Shown one piece after another: positions 31,360 through 36,751 of a DNA stretch of 36,751 nt; position 1 is the first letter of the stretch, and each line of letters begins with the position of its first letter. The translations under genes and the position numbers were made by a program. Location: assembly GCA_023229545.1 (NCBI GenBank), contig JALNZB010000034.1, forward strand, positions 1 to 36,751, written 5' to 3'. Source of the DNA: Sulfuritalea sp. GTDB lineage: Bacteria; Pseudomonadota; Gammaproteobacteria; Burkholderiales; Rhodocyclaceae. The notes beneath the pieces were generated by a model. It saw only the letters and a list, made by a program, of their open reading frames with translations. It was not told where the DNA came from and made no database searches.

Positions 31360-32144
31360 ACTTTGCTCTGATTCTCTTCGTTCTCGTAATCGCCACCGGC
31401 GTCGTCTGGGCCTTCGATCATTTCTGGGCAAGGAAAAGGCGGCCTGCCGATGCCGGGGATCCATGGTGGGTCGAGTATGGCGGCAGCTTTTTCCCCGTCA
31501 TCCTTGCCGTGTTTCTGCTGCGCTCCTTTCTCGTTGAACCCTTCAAGATTCCTTCCGGCTCGATGATCCCGACCTTGCTGGTGGGCGATTTCATTCTGGT
31601 GAATAAATACACATATGGCGTGCGTGTGCCGGTGATCAACAAGAAGATTGTCGAACTCAACTCGCCGCAACGCGGTGATGTGGTGGTGTTTCGTTATCCG
31701 CCGGATCCTTCGCTCGACTACATCAAGCGCGTGGTCGGTCTGCCGGGAGACAAGATCGTCTATCGCAACAAGAAACTGACCATCAACGGTCAGGAGATCG
31801 CGCAAAAGAAGATCGAGGACTATCTCGACCGTGACCGTATGTTCTATACCCCGCGTTTCATGGAAACCCTGGGCAGCGTGGAGCATCACATTCTGGTCGA
31901 ACCCGATGCGCCTCCTTTTATTCAGCAAATTGCCCGTTTTCCGTATAGCAACAAATGTAACTACAATGGCGAAGGTGTGAGTTGCGAGGTCCCGACCGGA
32001 CACTATTTCATGATGGGCGACAACCGCGACAATTCGCAGGACAGCCGTTTCTGGGGCTTCGTTCCTGACGAAAACCTGGTCGGCAAGGCATTCTTCATCT
32101 GGTTCAATTTTGGCGATCTGAAGCGGATCGGTTCGTTTCACTAG
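31356..32144 (+). CDS. lepB: Signal peptidase I
   Basis: The protein has 262 residues. Two N-terminal membrane segments (about 2-20 and 44-60) are followed by the periplasmic catalytic part: Ser69 in PSGSMIPTL, Lys124 in DYIKRVVGLPGD, and the GDNRDNSQDSRFWG block. It cuts signal peptides from exported proteins at the outer face of the inner membrane. It follows lepA with a 4-base overlap, the standard order. Confidence 0.97.
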   Translation: MNFALILFVLVIATGVVWAFDHFWARKRRPADAGDPWWVEYGGSFFPVILAVFLLRSFLVEPFKIPSGSMIPTLLVGDFILVNKYTYGVRVPVINKKIVELNSPQRGDVVVFRYPPDPSLDYIKRVVGLPGDKIVYRNKKLTINGQEIAQKKIEDYLDRDRMFYTPRFMETLGSVEHHILVEPDAPPFIQQIARFPYSNKCNYNGEGVSCEVPTGHYFMMGDNRDNSQDSRFWGFVPDENLVGKAFFIWFNFGDLKRIGSFH

Positions 32145-32152
32145 GAGATAAC

Positions 32153-32512
32153 ATGAAACTTCAGCGTGGGCTTAGTCTGAACGCACTCATGATGGGCGGC
32201 GCGGTTTTGGCCCTGTTGGCACTGTTGGCGATGAAGGCATTGCCGCCCTGGATCGAGTACGGCAATGCCGTCAAGGCAATCAAGGGAACCGCTGGTGACA
32301 GCAGCCTCAAGAGCGCCTCGGTGGCGCAAGTGCGTGCGGCGTTTGGCAGGCGCGCCGACATGGACGATGTCAAAAGCGTCGCCCCGGCTGATCTGGATAT
32401 CACCAAGGAAGGCGGCGAACTGGTGATTTCCTTTGCATATACCAGCAAGGTGCCGCTGTTTGCTAACGTCAGCCTGGTCTTCGATTTCGAGGGCAGCAGC
32501 GCCAAACAATGA
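32153..32512 (+). CDS. DUF4845 membrane protein
   Basis: The protein has 119 residues. One N-terminal membrane helix (about 10-30) comes after QRGLSLNALMMGG, a pilin-like start, followed by a small periplasmic domain (VPLFANVSLVFDFEG near the end). This matches DUF4845, a family placed between lepB and rnc in betaproteobacteria and some gammaproteobacteria. The function is unknown. GGAGAT precedes the ATG, and the stop overlaps the rnc start (ATGA). Confidence 0.88.
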   Translation: MKLQRGLSLNALMMGGAVLALLALLAMKALPPWIEYGNAVKAIKGTAGDSSLKSASVAQVRAAFGRRADMDDVKSVAPADLDITKEGGELVISFAYTSKVPLFANVSLVFDFEGSSAKQ

Positions 32513-33177
32513 AGCCACAGGCACTGGAGGCAGCGCTTGGGCATGTCTTTGGCAGGTCCGAGCTGTTGCGCCAGGCGCTTACTCATCGCAGTTTCGGTAC
32601 TCCCCATAACGAACGCCTTGAGTTTCTCGGCGACTCGGTGCTCAATTGTGTCGTCGCTGCTTACCTCTATCAGCGTTTTGCAGGCATGAAAGAAGGCGAG
32701 CTTTCCCGCTTGCGCGCAAGTCTGGTGAGGCAGGAAGCGCTGGCCGATATCGCCAATAAGCTGACACTGGGCGACTGCCTCCAGTTGGGCGAGGGCGAGT
32801 TGAAGAGCGGCGGCGCCAAGCGCCCTTCGATTCTTGCCGATGCGCTGGAGGCGATTTTCGGTGCGATCCATGTGGACGCTGGTTTTGACGCGGCGCGGAT
32901 CGTCATCGAACGACTGTATGAGCCGGCCATGACGAGAATTGATTCCAATGGTGCCGGCAAGGATCCGAAAACCGCCTTGCAGGAAATCCTGCAAGGACGG
33001 CATCTGCCTCTGCCGCGCTACGGCCTGCTAGCCACGCATGGCGAGGCGCATGTCCAGGAGTTTGAAGTCGAGTGCGTCATTGGGGATCTGGGCGTTCGCA
33101 GTACAGGTACCGGCAGCAGCCGGCGCATTGCCGAACAGCAGGCCGCGCAGCGGGCTCTTGCAGCGATCAAGCCATGA
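32509..33177 (+). CDS. rnc: Ribonuclease III
   Basis: The protein has 222 residues. ERLEFLGDSVL (35-45) holds the catalytic acidic cluster, DALEAIFGAIHVDAGF the second metal-binding set, and the C-terminal dsRNA-binding domain runs from about 152 (DPKTALQEILQGR to EQQAAQRALAAI). It cuts double-stranded RNA, including rRNA precursors. It overlaps the DUF4845 gene and era (ATGA at both ends), so translation is coupled. Confidence 0.97.
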   Translation: MKPQALEAALGHVFGRSELLRQALTHRSFGTPHNERLEFLGDSVLNCVVAAYLYQRFAGMKEGELSRLRASLVRQEALADIANKLTLGDCLQLGEGELKSGGAKRPSILADALEAIFGAIHVDAGFDAARIVIERLYEPAMTRIDSNGAGKDPKTALQEILQGRHLPLPRYGLLATHGEAHVQEFEVECVIGDLGVRSTGTGSSRRIAEQQAAQRALAAIKP

Positions 33178-34061
33178 ATCAAGCATTTCGTACCGGCTAC
33201 CTGGCCGTCATTGGCCGTCCCAACGTTGGCAAATCGACCTTGACCAACCGTCTGGTGGGCGCCAAGGTCAGCATCACCTCGAAGAAGGCGCAGACCACGC
33301 GGCATCGCATTCACGGCGTGCTGACCACGGACGATGCCCAGTTCATTTTCGTCGATACACCGGGCTTTCAGATGACGCACAAAAATGCGCTCAATCGGCT
33401 GATGAATCGCAGCGTGACCTCAACCTTTGCCGATGTCGATGTGATTCTGCTGGTGGTCGAAGCAGGGCACTGGGGCAATGGCGAAAGCGAGATCCTGCGC
33501 ATGCTGCCGGTAGGAAAGCCGGTGGTGCTGGTGATCAACAAGATCGACCGACTGACCAACAAGGCCGAGTTGCTGCCGTTTATTGCCAAGGTTTCCGTGC
33601 TGTATGAATTTGCCGAACTGGTTCCGCTTTCGGCGGAAAAGGGGATCGGCACCGACGAGTTGCTGACCACGGTTGCCCGTTACCTGCCGGAAGGCCCTCC
33701 AGTGTTTGCAGCGGATGACATCACCGACCGCTCCGAACGGTTCATGGCTTCCGAGATTCTGCGCGAAAAGCTGTTTCGCAATCTGGGCGAAGAACTGCCC
33801 TATGGCATTGCGGTGGAAATCGAGAAATTCGAGCAGGAAGGCGAGTTGCGTCGCATCCACGCCGCCGTGATCGTGGACAAGGCGGGGCATCGCGCCATTG
33901 TCATCGGCAAGGCCGGCGAACGGCTGAAACGCATCTCGACCGATGCGCGCAAGGAAATGGAAACCCTGTTCGGCGGCAAGGTCTGGCTGGAGACCTGGGT
34001 CAAGGTCAAGGGCGGCTGGGCCGACGACGAGCGCGCCCTGAAGTCATTGGGCTACGATTGA
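33174..34061 (+). CDS. era: GTPase Era
   Basis: The protein has 295 residues from the ATG that overlaps the rnc stop; upstream extension of the frame lies within rnc and is rejected. G1 is GRPNVGKS (14-21), G3 is DTPGFQ, and G4 is NKIDRL; the C-terminal KH domain includes VIGKAGERLKRISTDARKEM. Era binds 16S rRNA and helps 30S assembly. It ends 112 bases before recO, the only sizeable gap in this run of genes. Confidence 0.97.
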   Translation: MNQAFRTGYLAVIGRPNVGKSTLTNRLVGAKVSITSKKAQTTRHRIHGVLTTDDAQFIFVDTPGFQMTHKNALNRLMNRSVTSTFADVDVILLVVEAGHWGNGESEILRMLPVGKPVVLVINKIDRLTNKAELLPFIAKVSVLYEFAELVPLSAEKGIGTDELLTTVARYLPEGPPVFAADDITDRSERFMASEILREKLFRNLGEELPYGIAVEIEKFEQEGELRRIHAAVIVDKAGHRAIVIGKAGERLKRISTDARKEMETLFGGKVWLETWVKVKGGWADDERALKSLGYD

Positions 34062-34144
34062 GCGCCGTCCGCCGGGCCGTCCCAAGGACGGTGCAGCCAA
34101 ACCACGGAGCCGCGCAGCGGCGAACCACCGTCACCCCCTTTTCT

Positions 34145-34166
34145 GGGGCGGGGGCTGGGGGGAGGG
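34145..34166 (+). promoter_or_regulatory. G-quadruplex-type motif over the recO ribosome binding site
   Basis: Four G-runs (4, 5, 6 and 3 bases) are separated by 1-2 bases, ending eight bases before the recO GTG. The same run supplies the GGAGGG ribosome binding site. TCACCC (34131-34136) can pair with GGGTGA (34164-34169), giving an alternative hairpin that would hide the site. The rest of the 112-base era-recO gap holds a small hairpin (CCGTCC/GGACGG) and no gene. Confidence 0.6.
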
Positions 34167-34173
34167 TGACTTC

Positions 34174-34887
34174 GTGAGCAAGCGCGTCGACGGCCAGTCG
34201 GCCTATGTTCTGCATCTGCATCCCTACAGCGAGACCAGCCTGGTGGTCGATGTGTTCACCCGCGATCATGGCCGTGTGCCGCTGCTGGCGCGCGGCGCAA
34301 GGCGACCGCGCTCGGCCATGCGCGGCATGCTGATGTCTTTTCAGCCGCTGGAGCTCGGCTGGTTCGGCGGCGGCGAGGTCAAGACCCTGGCCAAGGCCGA
34401 ATGGCTCGGCGGCATGCCCTTGCTGGGCGGGCGCTGCCTGCTGCTCGGTTACTATCTCAACGAACTGCTGCTGAAAATGCTGCCGCGCGAGGATGCCCAC
34501 GGCGCGCTGTTCGACGCCTATGCCGCCGCCTTGCAAGCGCTGGCCGGAGGCGGGGCCGATGCGCCCGAGTTACGCCGCTTCGAGAAAACCCTGTTGAAGG
34601 AATTGGGCTACGGACTGACGCTGGATGTGGACATGGAGACCGGTTTGCCGGTGATGGCGGAAGGCGAATACAGTTACCTGATCGAACGCGGCCCGGTGAA
34701 GAGAGTCGGCGCTGACGGGACGGCGATTATGCTGGGCAAGACGCTGCTCGACATGGCGGCGGACGATTATTCCGATCCGCGCACGCGAGTTGAAAGCAAG
34801 CAACTGATGCGCCAGTTGATCGCGCATCATATGGGCGGCAAACCGCTGCAATCGCGGCGGGTCTTTATGGAGTTACAGGAATTATGA
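34174..34887 (+). CDS. recO: DNA repair protein RecO
   Basis: The protein has 237 residues with a GTG start (VSKRVDGQSAYVLHLHPYSE). The N-terminal OB fold (ETSLVVDVFTRDHGRVPLLA, then GARRPRSAMRG) and the helical C-terminal domain (GRCLLLGYYLNELLLKMLPR) match RecO. It loads RecA with RecR on gapped DNA. The four zinc-ligand cysteines of some RecO proteins are absent, as usual in proteobacteria. It overlaps pdxJ by ATGA. Confidence 0.94.
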   Translation: MSKRVDGQSAYVLHLHPYSETSLVVDVFTRDHGRVPLLARGARRPRSAMRGMLMSFQPLELGWFGGGEVKTLAKAEWLGGMPLLGGRCLLLGYYLNELLLKMLPREDAHGALFDAYAAALQALAGGGADAPELRRFEKTLLKELGYGLTLDVDMETGLPVMAEGEYSYLIERGPVKRVGADGTAIMLGKTLLDMAADDYSDPRTRVESKQLMRQLIAHHMGGKPLQSRRVFMELQEL

Positions 34888-35633
34888 TTGAGCTCGGTGT
34901 CAACATAGACCACGTGGCGACGGTGCGCGAGGCGCGCAAGACGCACGAACCAGATCCGGTCTGGGCCGCTGTCGAAGCGCATCTGGGCGGGGCCGACGGC
35001 ATCACCGTGCATTTGCGCGAAGATCGCCGCCACATACAGGATCGCGACGTGCGGCGGCTGCGCGAACTGACTCACATCAAGCTGAATCTCGAAATGGCGG
35101 CCACCGAGGAGATGGTCGGCATCGCCTGTGCGCTCAAGCCCGAGATGGCCATGCTGGTGCCCGAGGGCCGACATGAGGTCACCACCGAAGGCGGTCTGGA
35201 TGTCGCGGGCCAGGAGGCGCGGCTGCGCGAGGTGGTGGCGCGACTGGGCCACGCCGGCATTGTCACCAGCGCCTTCATCGATGCCGAATTGCCGCAGGTG
35301 GAAGCCGCCGCGCGCATCGGCGTGCGCGTGTGCGAAATCCACACCGGGCCGTATGCCCATGCTTTCTACAGCCGTGGCCGCGATGCCGAGAGTCCGTCGG
35401 TCATTGCCGAACTGGACAAGATACGTGTCGCCGGCGCGGCGATTCGCGCCGCCGGCATGCGCTTCAATGCCGGTCATGCGCTCAATTATTTCAATGTACA
35501 GCCAGTGGCGGCCTTGCCCGGCATTCGCGAACTGCATATCGGCCACGCCCTCGTCAGCCGCGCGCTGTTTGTCGGCATGCGCGAAGCCGTCGCCGAAATG
35601 AAGCGCCTGATGCGGGAAGCCCAGCGCCAATGA
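34884..35633 (+). CDS. pdxJ: Pyridoxine 5'-phosphate synthase PdxJ
   Basis: The protein has 249 residues starting MIELGVNIDHVATVREARKT, the PdxJ opening. Further marks are GADGITVHLREDRRHIQDRD, NLEMAATEEM, and CEIHTGPYAHAF and NAGHALNYFNV in the second half. It makes pyridoxine phosphate from 1-deoxyxylulose phosphate and 3-amino-2-oxopropyl phosphate. It overlaps recO and acpS by four bases each. Confidence 0.97.
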   Translation: MIELGVNIDHVATVREARKTHEPDPVWAAVEAHLGGADGITVHLREDRRHIQDRDVRRLRELTHIKLNLEMAATEEMVGIACALKPEMAMLVPEGRHEVTTEGGLDVAGQEARLREVVARLGHAGIVTSAFIDAELPQVEAAARIGVRVCEIHTGPYAHAFYSRGRDAESPSVIAELDKIRVAGAAIRAAGMRFNAGHALNYFNVQPVAALPGIRELHIGHALVSRALFVGMREAVAEMKRLMREAQRQ

Positions 35634-36007
35634 TCTTCGGCATCGGCACCGACATCGTTGCCGTGGCGCGCATGGCCGATTACTGGCAGCGCCACGGTGA
35701 GCGCGGCCTGGAAAAAATGCTGGCGCCGGAGGAGCGCGAGGACTGCCGTGCCAGCCACGATCCGGCACGTTTTCTCGCCAAGCGCTTTGCCGCCAAGGAG
35801 GCGCTGGGCAAGGCGCTTGGTACCGGCGTGCGCTCTCCGGTGCTGCTGCCCGACATCGCCATCAGCCACGACGAACTCGGCAAGCCGGGTTTTGTTTTCG
35901 CCCCGACGCTTGCCGCCCATCTTGCCGAACGCCGGCTGGTCGCCCATCTTTCCATCAGCGACGAGCAGGACTACGCCGTCGCTTTCGTCATACTGGAAAC
36001 GTCATGA
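35630..36007 (+). CDS. acpS: Holo-ACP synthase
   Basis: The protein has 125 residues from MIFGIGTDIVAVARM with the metal-binding Asp8. FLAKRFAAKEALGKALGTG contains the second metal ligand (Glu) and the CoA-binding Lys. It transfers phosphopantetheine to Ser37 of the ACP encoded at 19795-20034. The start overlaps the pdxJ stop; longer open frame upstream is within pdxJ. Confidence 0.96.
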   Translation: MIFGIGTDIVAVARMADYWQRHGERGLEKMLAPEEREDCRASHDPARFLAKRFAAKEALGKALGTGVRSPVLLPDIAISHDELGKPGFVFAPTLAAHLAERRLVAHLSISDEQDYAVAFVILETS

Positions 36008-36751
36008 ACACCCTCCCGCTCGGCCCGCTGATGATCGACATCGCCGGCCCCGAACTGTGCGACCTCGACCGCGAACGCCTCGCTCATCCGCTGGTTGGCG
36101 GCGTGATTCTGTTTGCCCGCAACTACCGCGATCCGCAACAACTCACGGCGCTGTGCGCGGCGATTCATGCCCTGCGCATCCCGGCGCTGCCGATTGCCAT
36201 CGATCACGAAGGCGGGCGCGTGCAGCGTTGCCGCGAGGGCTTTACGCGGGTACCGGCGATGCGCCGGCTCGGCGAATTGTGGGATCGCGACGCGGCGGCA
36301 GCGCGCCGAGCGGCCTCCGCCATCGGCTATCTGCTGGCGGCGGAGCTGCGCGAGTGCGGCGTCGATTTTTCCTTCACGCCGGTGCTCGATCTCGATTGGG
36401 GACCCAGCGGCGTCATCGGTGATCGGGCGTTTCACCGCGATCCGGTGGCGGTCACGGAACTGGCGGGCGCCTTGATCGAGGGCTTGCGGGCGGCGGGCAT
36501 GGGCTGTTGCGGCAAGCACTTTCCCTGTCATGGCTGGGTCGCGGCGGATTCCCACGTGGCGATTCCGGTCGATGAGCGCAGCCTGGCCGAAATGGCGCCC
36601 GACATGCAACCCTACAGGCATCTCGAACTCGACGCCGTGATGCCGGCGCATGTCATCTATCCGCAGATTGACGCGCGGCCTGCGGGTTTTTCGCCGGTCT
36701 GGATCGACATGTTGCGCAAGGATTTCGCTTTTGACGGCGTCATTTTCAGCG
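36004..36751 (+). CDS. nagZ: Beta-N-acetylhexosaminidase NagZ, partial
   Basis: The first 249 codons are present and the gene runs off the window. MNTLPLGPLMIDIAGPEL, HPLVGGVILFARNYRDPQQL and IDHEGGRVQRCREGFTRVP match NagZ (GH3), which trims GlcNAc from peptidoglycan fragments in the cytoplasm. In the catalytic loop the usual KHFPGHG reads KHFPCHG (Cys175), and Trp178 follows, while Asp182-Ser183-His184 is intact. VQRF is VQRC here. The nucleophile Asp lies beyond the window end. It overlaps acpS by ATGA. Confidence 0.92.
   Translation, partial: MNTLPLGPLMIDIAGPELCDLDRERLAHPLVGGVILFARNYRDPQQLTALCAAIHALRIPALPIAIDHEGGRVQRCREGFTRVPAMRRLGELWDRDAAAARRAASAIGYLLAAELRECGVDFSFTPVLDLDWGPSGVIGDRAFHRDPVAVTELAGALIEGLRAAGMGCCGKHFPCHGWVAADSHVAIPVDERSLAEMAPDMQPYRHLELDAVMPAHVIYPQIDARPAGFSPVWIDMLRKDFAFDGVIFS

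Overview
This 36.7 kb window looks like the chromosome of a GC-rich betaproteobacterium. The best guess is the Rhodocyclales/Sterolibacteriaceae side, judged from gene order and protein flavour only. Two conserved housekeeping blocks show this: yceD-rpmF-plsX-fabHDG-acpP-fabF and rpoE-rseABC-mucD-grx-lepA-lepB-rnc-era-recO-pdxJ-acpS-nagZ. No rRNA, tRNA, CRISPR array or complete insertion sequence was seen.

Layout. (1) 0.1-4.2 kb, minus strand: a small envelope/exopolysaccharide cluster with a Gly/Ala-rich YjbE/GfcA-like secreted protein, an intrinsic terminator, a YjbH-like protein fused to a PAP2 phosphatase-like domain, and a MORN-repeat protein. (2) 4.4-6.4 kb, minus: yciB-yciI-bolA-parvulin foldase, with overlapping genes. 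(3) 6.5-9.0 kb: dadA (+) and a DUF2863 gene (-), convergent. (4) 9.1-13.7 kb, plus: the phosphate pair DUF47/PhoU-like-pit, an EamA transporter, then a SenB-type selenosugar synthase next to selD. (5) 13.8-15.1 kb, minus: RsmI-like methyltransferase and yceF. (6) 15.2-21.3 kb, plus: fatty-acid synthesis cluster. (7) 21.3-23.3 kb: ygfX (+) and nadB (-). (8) 23.4-27.8 kb, plus: the sigma-E envelope stress operon and a glutaredoxin-like gene. (9) 27.8-29.5 kb: an accessory insertion of visibly lower GC. (10) 29.6 kb to the end, plus: lepA to nagZ, with nagZ cut by the window edge.

The most interesting points are these. The fab-operon reductase looks like a chimera: its first ~94 residues are of the acetoacetyl-CoA reductase (PhaB) type and the rest is FabG, with the switch at the NNAGITRD motif both families share. 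The DUF2971 gene near 28.2-29.1 kb has the hallmarks of a solitary integron gene cassette: GTTAGAG just before the gene, its exact complement CTCTAAC over the stop codon, and an attC-like bulged hairpin after it. A second copy of the glutaredoxin 3' end sits just upstream of lepA, so the accessory segment is bracketed by grx tails. SenB next to SelD points to selenosugar or selenoneine-type small-molecule selenium metabolism. Smaller points are a fused PAP2 domain lacking one catalytic His, a 27-bp inverted repeat of unknown nature, a G-quadruplex-type motif over the recO ribosome binding site, and a terminator hairpin directly in front of lepA.

All calls are from reading the sequence and from memory of protein families. 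No database search was run.
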